Assembly (NCBI GenBank): GCA_003281685.1
Contig: QCBH01000001.1
Coordinates: 227,513 to 291,512, forward strand
Origin: Prochlorococcus sp. AG-347-E23
GTDB taxonomy: Bacteria; Cyanobacteriota; Cyanobacteriia; PCC-6307; Cyanobiaceae
Length of the DNA: 64,000 bases
Direction of reading: 5' to 3'
Made by a program: the position numbers and the translations under genes. Shown here piece by piece: positions 8,412-19,326 of this stretch (position 1 is the stretch's first letter; each line of letters opens with the position of its first letter). Under the pieces are notes generated by a model, which was not told where the DNA came from, made no database searches, and saw nothing but the letters and a program-made list of their open reading frames with translations.

Positions 8412-9761
8412 CTAAACCTCAATCCTGTTTTTTAAATGTCTTTCAAATGCTTTTTCTAAGCTAAGTTCCGTTGTGTAGGAACCATAAAAAGAATTATGAG
8501 TTTCAACAGAATGGCCCATTGCCGCCGCCGCATCTTTTACTGATATTGGGATAGTTGAACCTTTATGACATTGATGGGCATATCTATGTCTCAAACTATA
8601 AGGTGTTATTTCAGGGTTAGTTTTAATTATTTCTCTCCATACCTTATTCCTTTCAATTAATTGCCTTAGTGATTGACCAACATCACCATATTTATTTTTA
8701 TCTTTTACCATTTCTATTTGATTTAGGACTGGCATCGGTAAGGTAATCTTTTTTGATTCGAATAGTTCTATAAGGTTTTGGCCGAGGTTTTTCCTCGCCA
8801 AAAGGTCCATAGGAAAAACTCTTCTATCTTCCTTTTTTGCTTTTGTGTTTATATTATTTTTGATATTACCAACATATAGTTTGCCATCTACAACTCTAAG
8901 AACTGCAAGTTCAGAAAGCCTTAAGCCAAAAATAGAAATCAAGCCAACTGCTAGAAATAATGAAGAATCTCTTGATTCAAGATCATCTAATAATCTAAGT
9001 AAATCATTCTCCTCTATATATGGAGTTAATTTATCTTGTTTAGTTCTATTAGATTTTCCAATTAGTTCTTTTCTATAGGCTTCGCTTGGAGGTTTCCACC
9101 TTTTTTCGTTCTGTGAATGTCTTTCTATTCCATATTTTAGAATCTCACACCAAGCATTGATATATCTTTTTCTTTCATCAGGTTCTATATCAATAAGGTA
9201 TTTATCCGATAATTTCTTTATAAGCTCAACTCCTGTATTTGGAGAGGGATTATTATTCATTTCTTCTAAGAATCTACTAATTCTCCGAGCCCAATCTTTT
9301 TCGGTTTTACTTGTTAAACCTTGTTTGGTTTGCATGAACTGATCAACCTTTGACGCAGCATTTAAATATGCTTTTAAATCCTTTTCATAGTTGGCATCAT
9401 TTTTATTTATAGGCCTTATTAATAAGAAATCATTCCAACTTTTATTAGGTTGTTTTGTTGCTTCTCCGATGAATTGAGATTTCCATCTTCTTGTAGCTTC
9501 TTTGAGAGTTAGGTTTTTTTCAACTACTAATGGTTTTATAAATTCGATAGCTTTTAGGATTTCTATCCCTGAGGTTTTCTTCCATTCGATGGGTAAGGTT
9601 TGAGAGGTTCTTTTGTTGGCAGAACCTAGCCCTTCGTTATAAACATATAATAGTTTTGTTCTACCGCTATTTTCGCCATTAACCCTAATTCCACGACCAA
9701 AATTAGTGCAGATATTTTTTCTTAATTCTTTTTCCCAAGAAGTGCTCTTGGCACTAGTCAT
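8412..9761 (-). CDS. int: Tyrosine recombinase/integrase
   Basis: Catalytic-type motifs 'FGLRLSELAVL', 'YSLRHRYAHQ', 'MGHSVETHNSFYGSY'. Sits ~130 bp from the 3' end of tRNA-Thr. Confidence 0.9.
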   Translation of the reverse strand: MTSAKSTSWEKELRKNICTNFGRGIRVNGENSGRTKLLYVYNEGLGSANKRTSQTLPIEWKKTSGIEILKAIEFIKPLVVEKNLTLKEATRRWKSQFIGEATKQPNKSWNDFLLIRPINKNDANYEKDLKAYLNAASKVDQFMQTKQGLTSKTEKDWARRISRFLEEMNNNPSPNTGVELIKKLSDKYLIDIEPDERKRYINAWCEILKYGIERHSQNEKRWKPPSEAYRKELIGKSNRTKQDKLTPYIEENDLLRLLDDLESRDSSLFLAVGLISIFGLRLSELAVLRVVDGKLYVGNIKNNINTKAKKEDRRVFPMDLLARKNLGQNLIELFESKKITLPMPVLNQIEMVKDKNKYGDVGQSLRQLIERNKVWREIIKTNPEITPYSLRHRYAHQCHKGSTIPISVKDAAAAMGHSVETHNSFYGSYTTELSLEKAFERHLKNRIEV

Positions 9762-9794
9762 TTTAAAAGTGTAATTAGTGCAAATATTAGTGCA
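9702..9794. repeat. Three direct ATTAGTGCA repeats (9702-9710, 9774-9782, 9786-9794), possible integrase arm-type sites
   Basis: Read directly; extended forms ATTAGTGCA(G/A)(A)AT(A)TT. One inverted GCACTA core at 9751-9756. Confidence 0.6.
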
Positions 9795-9810
9795 GAATTG
9801 CTATATTGTC

Positions 9811-9841
9811 GATATATCTAGATATATCTGACTATTAGTCA
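9811..9841. repeat. Back-to-back palindromes GATATATCTAGATATATC (9811-9828) and TGACTA-T-TAGTCA (9829-9841)
   Basis: Both are perfect inverted repeats, between the integrase start and tRNA-Thr. Confidence 0.75.
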
Positions 9842-9889
9842 ATCTTAGCTTATTTCTTATAACTTCATTCGTAGCGATGCTTTTGGCCA

Positions 9890-9961
<72 letters not shown>

Positions 9962-9971
9962 AATTTTAAAG

Positions 9972-10053
9972 TGGGCCGGGTTGGATTTGAACCAACGTAG
10001 GCAGAGCCAGCGGATTTACAGTCCGCCCCCTTTAACCACTCGGGCACCGACCC
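9972..10053 (-). tRNA. trnY: tRNA-Tyr (GTA)
   Basis: Reverse complement GGGTCGG...CGGACTGTAAATCCG...GGTTCAAATCC...CCGGCCC; long variable arm. Confidence 0.93.
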
Positions 10054-10152
10054 CCACTATTTGAACTTATCAGTTAATGGACACTTTGTGTGAAATTGTT
10101 TTGGTTTTTTTGTTTCTTTCTAGATAGCATTTGTAAAGAAAAGACTTTATTG

Positions 10153-10596
10153 ATGATGAATATTTTATTGATAAATGGACCAAATCTAAATCTTTTGGGA
10201 ACTAGAGAACCTGAGATATATGGTAGTAAAACATTGAGTGATATAGAAAAAGATTTAACTAAAGTTGCTAAAGAAAAAAGTATTAATCTCGAATGTTTTC
10301 AAAGTAATCATGAAGGAGAAATAGTAGATAAAATTCAGGAGTCTGTAAAAAGTATCCAAGGTATTCTTATAAATGCTGGCGCTTTTACACATACCTCGAT
10401 TTCTATTCGTGATGCTTTAATTGGATCAAAAATTCCGTTTGTAGAATTACATATTTCAAATATTTTCAGTAGAGAAGATTTTCGTAAAGAATCTTTTCTT
10501 ACAGATAAAGCTATAGGAATTATAAGTGGATTCGGCATATCAAGTTATTCCTTAGCTCTTGAAGGAATTATTGGATATTTAATTAGTAAAGATTAA
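10153..10596 (+). CDS. aroQ: 3-dehydroquinate dehydratase type II
   Basis: [24 protein letters not shown]; start chosen at internal ATG. Confidence 0.92.
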   Translation: MMNILLINGPNLNLLGTREPEIYGSKTLSDIEKDLTKVAKEKSINLECFQSNHEGEIVDKIQESVKSIQGILINAGAFTHTSISIRDALIGSKIPFVELHISNIFSREDFRKESFLTDKAIGIISGFGISSYSLALEGIIGYLISKD

Positions 10597-11205
10597 ATGC
10601 TAGTAGATTTTAGAAGGCCCACTTCTCATATTAAATATTTATCGTCATTCACCTCAGATGAGTGGATCAAACTTGCATTATCTAATCCAATAGATATTCT
10701 TATTGACCATGCTCATTGTGAAAGAAAAGCAGCAGGAGTAGCTATTCAATTGATGTTTAGATATCCATCAGAACCAAATCTTGCAGAGGTTCTAAGTCCA
10801 ATAGCGAGAGAGGAGTTAGAGCATTTTGAAAAAATACTTTATTTCTTAAAGGATCTTGGACATTCTCTTGAGTCCTTAAAACCGCCACCATATGGAGCTG
10901 AATTGTCTAAGAATATAAGGAAGAAAGAGCCTAATAGAATGCTTGATAGTTTCTTAATAGCAGGACTTATAGAAGCAAGAAGTCATGAAAGATTAAGCTT
11001 GCTTGCGCTGAATTCTGAAGATAAATCGTTTAAATCTCTTTATGAGTCTCTGCTTGAGAGTGAGGCAAGACATTTTGGGGTTTATTGGAAACTGGCACAA
11101 ACTAAATTCTCTAAAAAGCAAACTTTAAAAAGGTTAGAGGAATTGTCTGAAATTGAGTCAGCAATACTGGCTGAAACTTTTAGGATGCCAAGGGTACATA
11201 GCTAA
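10597..11205 (+). CDS. miaE: tRNA-(ms2io6A)-hydroxylase-like di-iron protein
   Basis: 'DHAHCERKAAGVAIQLMFRYP', 'EELEHFE', 'EARSHERL' metal-ligand motifs. Confidence 0.8.
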   Translation: MLVDFRRPTSHIKYLSSFTSDEWIKLALSNPIDILIDHAHCERKAAGVAIQLMFRYPSEPNLAEVLSPIAREELEHFEKILYFLKDLGHSLESLKPPPYGAELSKNIRKKEPNRMLDSFLIAGLIEARSHERLSLLALNSEDKSFKSLYESLLESEARHFGVYWKLAQTKFSKKQTLKRLEELSEIESAILAETFRMPRVHS

Positions 11206-11221
11206 AGACAATAAAATAAAA

Positions 11222-11977
11222 ATGATAAAAAAAAAGTTTTTAAGTTTACTTAATCGATATAAAACTGATTTACCAACATTAACCATCGTTGGTGTAGGGC
11301 CTGGAGATCCGTCGCTTTTAACAATTGCTGCTGTGGATGCAATTAAAAAGGCGAAAGTTATAGTTTTCCCAATATCAGATGATAATAAAAAGAGTTTCGC
11401 TGCGGAAATAGTCAAAAAATACACCAAATTTAAAAAAAATATCCCTATCATCTTTCCAATGGCTAGGAAGGATTTTGATCCAGATGAAATATGGTCTAAT
11501 GCTGCAGAAAAAATTGTGAAATTTATTCAAAATGGAGAATCAGTTGTTTTACTTTGTCTTGGAGATACTTCACTATTTGCAAGTTCTTCTAATATTTTGA
11601 GGTTAATAAAAAATAATTATTCTGAAATTATTACCAAAACTATACCTGGTATTTCCTCTATTTCAGCAGCAGCAGCTTTGAATGATTTTGATTTGGTAAA
11701 AAAAGGCGAGACCTTGATCATCAAAGAATGCCCTTCTTCAGAATCCGAATTAACAACCCTAATAAGGGAAAGTAAGGCAAATAAAACGGTATTGGCCATT
11801 ATGAAAGTTAGCAAAAGATGGAATTTAGTCAGGGAAATTTTAAAAAAAGAGGATATCATCAATACATCATTAATAGCTTTAAGCGTTGGGATGCCTGATC
11901 AAATTATTCAATATGCAAACCAATATAAAGAAGAATTTATGCCTTATTTTTCTTTGATTTTGATAAGATTCGATTAA
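11222..11977 (+). CDS. cobI: Precorrin-2 C20-methyltransferase
   Basis: 'LTIVGVGPGDPSLLTIAAVDAIKKAKVIVFP' tetrapyrrole methylase motif; start moved to the internal ATG. Confidence 0.82.
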   Translation: MIKKKFLSLLNRYKTDLPTLTIVGVGPGDPSLLTIAAVDAIKKAKVIVFPISDDNKKSFAAEIVKKYTKFKKNIPIIFPMARKDFDPDEIWSNAAEKIVKFIQNGESVVLLCLGDTSLFASSSNILRLIKNNYSEIITKTIPGISSISAAAALNDFDLVKKGETLIIKECPSSESELTTLIRESKANKTVLAIMKVSKRWNLVREILKKEDIINTSLIALSVGMPDQIIQYANQYKEEFMPYFSLILIRFD

Positions 11978-12462
11978 TGTATAAAAAAGAAAAATCAGTT
12001 GAAACTCAATTTACATGGCCAATATGTAAGGATCTATTATTTCTTGTTCTTGAAGATAAGGTTAGTGACGTATTTGTTTGTAAATTAGTTTGGGAAAGAC
12101 TTTTTTATACCAGAGAAACAACCTTAAATAATTGGATTTATAGTGCATTAACTCCTAATTATTGGTCAGAAAAATTTGAAAAAGCCCCTCAAATCATTTC
12201 AGAACGAGCAGCGTCAGTACATTTGACTCGATCAATTCCAAAAGACTATAAACAGGGATTGAAACATTTTCTTAATTTTAAAGGTTATAAGATTAATGAA
12301 CTCTATCCAAGAAGAACAAGAAGAGCGACTGCAGTAAATTGGTTGATATATTGGGCGATTGAAAATGATTGTTTTTCAAAAGATAATGGATTAATACCAA
12401 GCCCTAGCTCACCACCTGTTAATCCAGCGAAAGGACATTTTGGCGATCCAGAAATTAAATAA
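11977..12462 (+). CDS. DUF1823-like cyanobacterial conserved protein
   Basis: Recognised pattern 'WPICKDLLFLVLEDKVSD..VCKLVWERLFY'. Confidence 0.6.
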   Translation: MYKKEKSVETQFTWPICKDLLFLVLEDKVSDVFVCKLVWERLFYTRETTLNNWIYSALTPNYWSEKFEKAPQIISERAASVHLTRSIPKDYKQGLKHFLNFKGYKINELYPRRTRRATAVNWLIYWAIENDCFSKDNGLIPSPSSPPVNPAKGHFGDPEIK

Positions 12463-12536
12463 GTTTTTTTGAATAATGTAAATGATTCCATAAAAGGTAT
12501 AGTTGTAATGGATACTACTTTCTTTGGAGAGGAGAA

Positions 12537-13910
12537 TTGATTCTTCCTACAATAGCAATTATCGGAAGACCTAACGTTGGGAAATCTACCTTAGTAAATC
12601 GTCTTTGCCAAAGTAATGATGCAATAGTATTTGATAAACCTGGTGTTACAAGAGATAGAACTTATCAAAATGCTTCATGGGGAGGTAAGGAATTCCAAAT
12701 AGTTGATACTGGAGGTTTAGTTTTTGATGATGATAGTGAATTTCTTCCAGAGATAAGGACACAAGTTTTCTTGGCTCTAGAAGAGGCTTCACTTGCCTTA
12801 CTGGTGGTGGATGGAAATCAAGGAGTTACTGATGGTGATTTATCAATAGCAAAATGGTTAAGAAACTCAAGCTGTAAAACAATTATTGCTGTTAATAAAT
12901 GCGAATCGACTACTCTTGGAATATCCTTAGCTTCAGAGTTCTGGAAATTAGGATTGGGCGAACCCAAACCTGTTTCGGCTATTCATGGTTCAGGTACTGG
13001 AGATCTTTTAGATCTCGTTATTGGCGAGCTTCCTGAAAATAATATCCAGGATGATGAAGAAAAGATAATGATGTCAATTATTGGTAGGCCTAATGTTGGT
13101 AAATCTAGTTTGTTAAATTCAATCTGTGGAGAAAAAAGAGCAATAGTTAGTGATATTAGTGGTACGACAACTGATTCAATAGATACGATTATTAAAAAAG
13201 GTGATAATCATTGGAAAATTATTGATACTGCAGGAATTAGAAGAAAGAAAAATGTTAAATATGGCACTGAATTCTTTGGTATTAATAGGGCTTTTAAATC
13301 TATAGATAGAAGTGATGTTTGTGTTTTAGTTATAGATGCTATAGATGGAGTAACTGATCAAGATCAGAAGCTGGCTGGGCGCATAGAAGAACAAGGCAGA
13401 GCTTGTATAATTGTTGTTAATAAATGGGATCTTGTAGAAAAAAATAGTTCAACAATTTATCAAGCAGAAAAAGAACTTAGATCTAAACTTTATTTTTTAC
13501 ACTGGTCAAAAATGATTTTTATATCTGCCCTAACTGGTCAAAGAGTTGATAATATTTTTGAGTATGCTCTTAATGCTGTAAATCAACATAGAAGAAGAGT
13601 GACAACATCTGTAGTTAATGAAGTGCTTAAAGAATCAATCAGTTGGAAAAGTCCTCCAACAAAGAGAAGTGGCAAGCAAGGTAGGCTTTATTACGGTACA
13701 CAAGTAAAGAACAAACCTCCCACTTTTACTCTTTTTGTAAATGACCCTAAATTATTCGGAATAACTTATAGAAGATATATTGAAAAACAGATTAGAGTAA
13801 ATTTAGGCTTTGAAGGCACTCCTCTAATTTTGCTTTGGAGAGGGAAACAACAAAGAGCATTAAATAAAGAAGTCGAAAGGGAAAATATTGAGTTAATTCA
13901 AAAAGATTAA
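12537..13910 (+). CDS. der: Ribosome-associated double-GTPase Der/EngA
   Basis: Two G-domains (GRPNVGKST and GRPNVGKSS) and a KH-like C-terminus. Confidence 0.96.
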   Translation: MILPTIAIIGRPNVGKSTLVNRLCQSNDAIVFDKPGVTRDRTYQNASWGGKEFQIVDTGGLVFDDDSEFLPEIRTQVFLALEEASLALLVVDGNQGVTDGDLSIAKWLRNSSCKTIIAVNKCESTTLGISLASEFWKLGLGEPKPVSAIHGSGTGDLLDLVIGELPENNIQDDEEKIMMSIIGRPNVGKSSLLNSICGEKRAIVSDISGTTTDSIDTIIKKGDNHWKIIDTAGIRRKKNVKYGTEFFGINRAFKSIDRSDVCVLVIDAIDGVTDQDQKLAGRIEEQGRACIIVVNKWDLVEKNSSTIYQAEKELRSKLYFLHWSKMIFISALTGQRVDNIFEYALNAVNQHRRRVTTSVVNEVLKESISWKSPPTKRSGKQGRLYYGTQVKNKPPTFTLFVNDPKLFGITYRRYIEKQIRVNLGFEGTPLILLWRGKQQRALNKEVERENIELIQKD

Positions 13911-14824
13911 TGAATTTGCTAACTAAGTTTTCTGTTGGTCAATACGTTCATGGTAATAGAAGTTGGCTTAGAATTATAGATAGTAGATTAAAAATAATTA
14001 TCGTAATGATATTTTTAATCACTCCAATTTGGGCAGGTCCAATATGGAGATTGAGTTTAGTTGGTTGTTTACTACTAATTACTTTTTTAAGTTTATTGCC
14101 ATCTAGAGTATGGTGGCGATCTTTATTTTTCCTCTCATGTTTATCACTATTAATTGGATGTATATCAATAATTGCCTCTTCTGATATTCAATCTCTTGAT
14201 GGCTATTTAAGAAATCCCAATGAGTTACAAGTAGTACTGGAAAGCCAAAAAGAATGGCATATTTTGCAAATTCCTTCGCAGAAGATATGGTTTATTAATT
14301 TTGCTGCCTTTAACTTATCAAGAAAAGCCTTTGAACTAGGAATAAAAACCTCCACTTTGATATTTACTGTTATTCATAGTGTGAATTTGATGCTTTTAAC
14401 CACATCGCAGGAAGATATTGTATGGGGATTAAGTTGGTTCATGTATCCATTAAGAAAGATTGGATTGCCCATTAGTAAGTGGCTTTTTCAGTTATTAATT
14501 GCATTACGTTTTATTCCTCTAGTGCAGGAAGAATTTCAAAATATTATTAAATCAGTATCAGTTAGATCGATTAATTTTCGAAATTTAGGATTTAAGAAAT
14601 CATTTAATGTTTTGTTAATCTTAGTGGAAAGGTTATTTCAAAATATATTTCTGAGAATTGATCATGGAGCAGAATCATTACTCTCAAAGAAAAAAATTAT
14701 TATAAAAACCAATAGATTTAGGACTTTTTATCCTTCAAAACCTCTCAATGTAATTGTTAATACATTATCGATTTGTTTTATTTGCATAGCAATTTTTCTT
14801 AGAAAACTGTATGGTGCATTATAA
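13910..14824 (+). CDS. CbiQ/EcfT-family transmembrane protein
   Basis: Hydrophobic; 'ALRFIPLVQEEFQNIIKSVSVR' EcfT-like coupling motif. Confidence 0.8.
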   Translation: MNLLTKFSVGQYVHGNRSWLRIIDSRLKIIIVMIFLITPIWAGPIWRLSLVGCLLLITFLSLLPSRVWWRSLFFLSCLSLLIGCISIIASSDIQSLDGYLRNPNELQVVLESQKEWHILQIPSQKIWFINFAAFNLSRKAFELGIKTSTLIFTVIHSVNLMLLTTSQEDIVWGLSWFMYPLRKIGLPISKWLFQLLIALRFIPLVQEEFQNIIKSVSVRSINFRNLGFKKSFNVLLILVERLFQNIFLRIDHGAESLLSKKKIIIKTNRFRTFYPSKPLNVIVNTLSICFICIAIFLRKLYGAL

Positions 14825-14843
14825 ATAACACAATATTTTAGGT

Positions 14844-15110
14844 TTGAGTTCTGAGCGTTATTTAAACCATCCAACATTTGGAATGTTATACCAAGTTTCT
14901 CCTGGGAATGATGGGAGAGATATTTATGCGACTTTATATGCTCAAAAAATGTTTTTCTTGGTAGAAGTTCGACAGAGAGAAGTTTTTTTTGAAGTAATAC
15001 CTTATTTAGATGCCCGTAATCAGGCCGAATTAAACCTTCAAAAAGCTAGAAGAAAAGGATCTGAAGAACTATCTAAATGGGATAATTTATTTACGCAAAC
15101 TTTCTTATAA
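14844..15110 (+). CDS. pipX: PipX, PII/NtcA-interacting protein
   Basis: 'YLNHPTFGMLYQV...LYATLYAQKMFFLV' pattern; start TTG. Confidence 0.87.
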   Translation: MSSERYLNHPTFGMLYQVSPGNDGRDIYATLYAQKMFFLVEVRQREVFFEVIPYLDARNQAELNLQKARRKGSEELSKWDNLFTQTFL

Positions 15111-15113
15111 AAG

Positions 15114-15749
15114 GTGAACCCTGCAAATTATTTAAAAATAAAAAATAAAATACCATCAAATGTAAATATTCTTGCTGTAAGTAAAGGATTTAAAAGTCAA
15201 GAAATCAAGACTATTCAAAAAATAGGTCAAAACGATTTTGGTGAAAGTAAGGTTCAAGAGGCGTTTGAAAAACAATTAACCTTAAAAGATCTTAAACAAA
15301 TAAATTGGCACTTTATTGGAAGAATACAAAGTAATAAAATAAGAAAAATAGTTAAAAATTTTAAATACATTCATTCAGTAGATTCATTTGAAAAGTTGCA
15401 AAAGATTTCTAATATTTCTCTTGAAGAGAAGAAAAATCCATTAATAATGTTGCAGGTTAAGTTGAGTGACGACCCTACTAAAGGAGGCTTTAATCCTGAA
15501 TTTTTAATATTTAAATGGAGAGAAATTCAAGAGTTGAAAAATATTTCATTAACCGGTTTGATGACTATCAATCCTAAAGGACTTAGCTCTAAAGAAAATT
15601 CAGGGTTGTTCAAAAAATGTCGTGCTCTCGCTGATTTACTGCAATTACCAGATTGTTCAATGGGGATGTCAGGTGATTGGGAGGAAGCTATTGACGCTGG
15701 ATCAACTTGGTTAAGATTAGGATCATTGATTTTTGGAGGTAGATCCTAA
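15114..15749 (+). CDS. pipY: YggS/PipY-family PLP-binding protein
   Basis: 'NILAVSKGF', 'FGESKVQEAF', 'WHFIGRIQSNK'; directly after pipX. Confidence 0.88.
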   Translation: MNPANYLKIKNKIPSNVNILAVSKGFKSQEIKTIQKIGQNDFGESKVQEAFEKQLTLKDLKQINWHFIGRIQSNKIRKIVKNFKYIHSVDSFEKLQKISNISLEEKKNPLIMLQVKLSDDPTKGGFNPEFLIFKWREIQELKNISLTGLMTINPKGLSSKENSGLFKKCRALADLLQLPDCSMGMSGDWEEAIDAGSTWLRLGSLIFGGRS

Positions 15750-15896
15750 TAAGTTTTTTTATAAAAATCTTATCTATAAACTTGCAGTAAAGTTCAACTA
15801 ACGTTATTTAAGTATAGGTAGTTTATTCATTTTAAAAATGAATATATTGCTTAAGGTTCTTAAACCTTAGTAATCAATTTCAAGAGGATTTAAAAG

Positions 15897-16472
15897 GTGT
15901 CACTTATTTCTAGATTAAAGGCGGTTGTTGCAGGGGATGAGTATCTTGATGATGATTTTGATGATTTGGATTATGCGTCAGAGGATGAATTAAATGATAT
16001 TAATAATTACAAACAAAATCCAAGGAATGCAAATGGCCTTGCAAATTCAAATCCATTCGATTTTATGAATAACAACAGATCATCAAAAGTGGTTGGTATG
16101 CCTGGAATTTCAAATTCTTCCTCAGAAGTAAGCTTAATGGAACCAAGAAGTTTTGATGAGATGCCACAAGCTATACAAGCATTAAGAGAGAGAAAAACCG
16201 TAATTCTTAATTTAACTATGATGGATCCTGATCAAGCTCAAAGAGCTGTTGATTTTATTGCTGGGGGTACATATGCAATTGATGGACATCAAGAGAGAGT
16301 AGGCGAAAGTATTTTTCTTTTTGCACCAAGTTGTGTAAATGTAACTAGTTCTTCACCAGAAGATGCGTCTCCTTCTTCTGTGTCTACAGAAAACACACCG
16401 CAATATAGTTTGGGCAAAAATACTACTCCTGAACCAGCATGGGGTAATTCTAAATTAAGTGCTTATTCATGA
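15897..16472 (+). CDS. sepF: Cell division protein SepF
   Basis: '[33 protein letters not shown]'. Confidence 0.93.
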   Translation: MSLISRLKAVVAGDEYLDDDFDDLDYASEDELNDINNYKQNPRNANGLANSNPFDFMNNNRSSKVVGMPGISNSSSEVSLMEPRSFDEMPQAIQALRERKTVILNLTMMDPDQAQRAVDFIAGGTYAIDGHQERVGESIFLFAPSCVNVTSSSPEDASPSSVSTENTPQYSLGKNTTPEPAWGNSKLSAYS

Positions 16473-16479
16473 TTAATCT

Positions 16480-17292
16480 GTGACTGATAAAATTGCGATT
16501 ATTGGTTTTGGAAATATTGCAAGTGCTATAGTAACCCCTCTATTAGATAACAAATTAATTAAGCCAGAAAATGTTTTTTGTGTTGTAAATTCAGAAAAAA
16601 GTTTTGAAAATATAAAAAAAAATTATAAATATAATATAAACATTTATAGATCTGATTCTAAAGAGTCAAAAATAATTTGGGATTGTCAATATAAACTTCT
16701 TTCTATAAAACCCCAACAATTTAACGATATAAGTGAGGCCCAGCATATAAAAAATAAGGACAATTTAATAGTTTCAATTCTTGCAGGGGTTTCAATAAAT
16801 AGACTTACTCAAAAGTTTCCTAATCATAAATGCGTGAGGGTGGTTACAAATATTCCAATAACTATTGGAAAAGGATTAACAGGGATCTCTTGGGGAGAAG
16901 AAATTACAAAAGATCATAAACAATTTACAAAAAAATTATTTGAAAATACCAGTAAAATTTATGAACTTACTGAAGATTATCTTGATATATTTTTAGCTTT
17001 AACTTCATCAGGTCCTGCAATTATTGCTTTAATTATTGAAGCATTAAGTGATGGAGGATTAAGCGGGGGATTACCAAAAATAATTTCAGAAGAACTTGTT
17101 ATGGAAATGATACTAGGGACTATTTGTCTAATAAAGGAAAATAAACTTACCACTTCTGAGCTTAAAAATTTAGTAACCTCTCCAGGTGGGACAACTATTT
17201 CTGCTTTAAGGGTTTTAGAAAAAAAGAGTGTAAGGTCAGCTTTAATTGAATCAATAGTTTCAGCTAGTAATCGAAGTAAAGAGTTTCGTTAG
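16480..17292 (+). CDS. proC: Pyrroline-5-carboxylate reductase
   Basis: N-terminal Rossmann motif and 'LVTSPGGTTISALRVLE'. Confidence 0.93.
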   Translation: MTDKIAIIGFGNIASAIVTPLLDNKLIKPENVFCVVNSEKSFENIKKNYKYNINIYRSDSKESKIIWDCQYKLLSIKPQQFNDISEAQHIKNKDNLIVSILAGVSINRLTQKFPNHKCVRVVTNIPITIGKGLTGISWGEEITKDHKQFTKKLFENTSKIYELTEDYLDIFLALTSSGPAIIALIIEALSDGGLSGGLPKIISEELVMEMILGTICLIKENKLTTSELKNLVTSPGGTTISALRVLEKKSVRSALIESIVSASNRSKEFR

Positions 17293-18455
17293 TTTTTTAA
17301 ATTATCTTTTAAATTCATATAAACTTTTTCAAGCGAATCAATATTTTTAGTAATTGTGTATCTCTCAAGTATACGTTCTCTAGCTTTTTCTCCAAGATCT
17401 TTTGTAAATGAAGGGTGCTCTAGAAGAATTGGGATTATAGTTTTTAATTGTGCGGCCACATTATCAGTTGAAATTACTATTCCTGCTCCATTACCTAAAA
17501 CTTCACCATCAGCGCCGGCATCTGTAGCTACACAAGCAGTACCAGCAGACATTGCCTCTAAAAGAGATAATGATAAACCTTCTACCAAGCTTGGTAAGAA
17601 AAATACTTCTGCTATTTGCATTATTGCTACCCTAGTTTCTAAATCTAATTCGGCACCCCACCAAATTAATTTCTCATTACCAAGGTTAGAAAAACTATTT
17701 TCAAGTGTTGGCTTCATTGGTCCATCTCCAACAATAACTAATTTGCAATTTTGAGTTTTTGTTTGGCGCCAAGAACGTAAAAGTGCCTCGATATTTTTCT
17801 CATTGGCAATCCTACCCATATATAAAAAGATTCTTTCATTTCCAAGTATGTTTTTTACCTGATCATATTTTTTATTTTTTTGGCAAAACGGTTTCCAAAT
17901 ATTCTCATCAACACCGTTTGGGATAATTATTTGTTTTTCTTTAGGTACTCCTAATTTATAAAGAACATTTTTTTGAAGTTCGGAAAAAATGATTATTTTA
18001 TCGAACTTTGATAAAGAGGGAGCATAAAGTTGATATGTTAACTGTTGAGTGCTAGCAGTTAAATTTCTATTTTTTGCATCAAATGGTGGGTGAAATGTTC
18101 CTATGAGTGGAAGATTAATTTCATTACAAATCTCTGGAAGTCTAAAGTCTAAAGGAGATAAAGTTAAGCTTGCATGTACTAAATCAGGCTTTAATCTTTC
18201 CAATGATAGCCTCAGCTCTTTTTCTGCTCTCGGTGAGGGTATTGTATAAACTTGGGACTTAATTAAATATGGGAGACTTACATCAGGATCATTTGCCAGA
18301 AATAATGGTTTTGATGAATTTGAATTAGAAGGATTGTCGAAGTGAATGAAACTAATTCTATGACCTCTGGCCTTTAATTTTTCAGTAGTTGAATTGCCAT
18401 AAGTTACATTTCCACAAAAAGGAGATTTCTTACCCAACCAGGCAATATGAACCAC
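17289..18455 (-). CDS. Glycosyltransferase family 4/group 1
   Basis: 'GRIANEKNIEALLRSW...LVEGLSLSLLEAMSAG'. Confidence 0.87.
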   Translation of the reverse strand: MVHIAWLGKKSPFCGNVTYGNSTTEKLKARGHRISFIHFDNPSNSNSSKPLFLANDPDVSLPYLIKSQVYTIPSPRAEKELRLSLERLKPDLVHASLTLSPLDFRLPEICNEINLPLIGTFHPPFDAKNRNLTASTQQLTYQLYAPSLSKFDKIIIFSELQKNVLYKLGVPKEKQIIIPNGVDENIWKPFCQKNKKYDQVKNILGNERIFLYMGRIANEKNIEALLRSWRQTKTQNCKLVIVGDGPMKPTLENSFSNLGNEKLIWWGAELDLETRVAIMQIAEVFFLPSLVEGLSLSLLEAMSAGTACVATDAGADGEVLGNGAGIVISTDNVAAQLKTIIPILLEHPSFTKDLGEKARERILERYTITKNIDSLEKVYMNLKDNLKN

Positions 18456-18540
18456 ATTGATTAAATTAACTAATTATTAAATTAACAGTCAGAGCACCCA
18501 AGATGATAATTTTAAAATTTATTCATAGTTTATGAAAATG

Positions 18541-19326
18541 TTAACTATATATTTCTCTCAACATTTTTAGTGAAGATAGATCTTTCTCTAGTTGAGTAGA
18601 AATCCATGTTTCAATAATAAATAATATTTTAAGCCAGACTTTTTTAGGTCCCAATAACTCCCCATTAGATTTTATTGGTAATTCTGGGAAAAGAAGTCTC
18701 TGTAATAGAGCGACTTCAGATGCATTTATTTTTAGATTACTTTGAGGATCTTCTATGGATGAAAACCCTTCACTTGGCAAGTAATAACAACTCCATTCCC
18801 AATTTCCTAAAGGTGGAATAATAGGTTCTCCAGTTTTACAACAATGATGAATTGGTAAATTAATACCACCGATTGCTAATAGATGGATTAAAGATTGAAT
18901 ACTCATTGAGAGCATTTTAATATCTTCTTCTTGAGACTCTTTATATAAATAAATCCTATCAAGATGTGCAAGAACGCAGGATAAATAGTCTTGTTGCTTG
19001 TCATTATTACCTACTAATAAAAATGTTAATTCAGTTATTGCTTGTGCGGCTGCAAGACATTCAATATTTTTCCCTAGACCAGAATAGCTTTTTAATATTT
19101 TAATTTGACGTACAGATTTAAGATTTCTTTTCCCAAAAATCTGCAGACTCAAATATGTTAAAGGAGTAGCTGCGGCAAGACTACTTTTAGGACGCCTAGC
19201 ACCAGGTGCCGCTAATCTAACAATACCTTGCTCATCGGTAAGGATAGTTATTAATCTATCATTCTCGCCTAATGGAGAAGCTTTAATACAGAGACCTTTT
19301 AGTCTGCACTCACCAGAACTAGACAT
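18541..19326 (-). CDS. recO: DNA repair protein RecO
   Basis: 'LCIKASPLGENDRLITILTDEQGIVRLAAPGARRPKSSLAA'. Confidence 0.9.
   Translation of the reverse strand: MSSSGECRLKGLCIKASPLGENDRLITILTDEQGIVRLAAPGARRPKSSLAAATPLTYLSLQIFGKRNLKSVRQIKILKSYSGLGKNIECLAAAQAITELTFLLVGNNDKQQDYLSCVLAHLDRIYLYKESQEEDIKMLSMSIQSLIHLLAIGGINLPIHHCCKTGEPIIPPLGNWEWSCYYLPSEGFSSIEDPQSNLKINASEVALLQRLLFPELPIKSNGELLGPKKVWLKILFIIETWISTQLEKDLSSLKMLREIYS

Noticed and set aside
8845-9342. Plus-strand ORFs (8845-9078, 9157-9342) within the integrase
   Set aside because: Antisense to a clear tyrosine recombinase.
1-9800. Internal copy of the tRNA-Thr 3' end as the left attachment site
   Set aside because: I looked for the CCTCGTCGGGACTTGAACCCG segment and saw no second copy, so the left boundary is probably outside the window.
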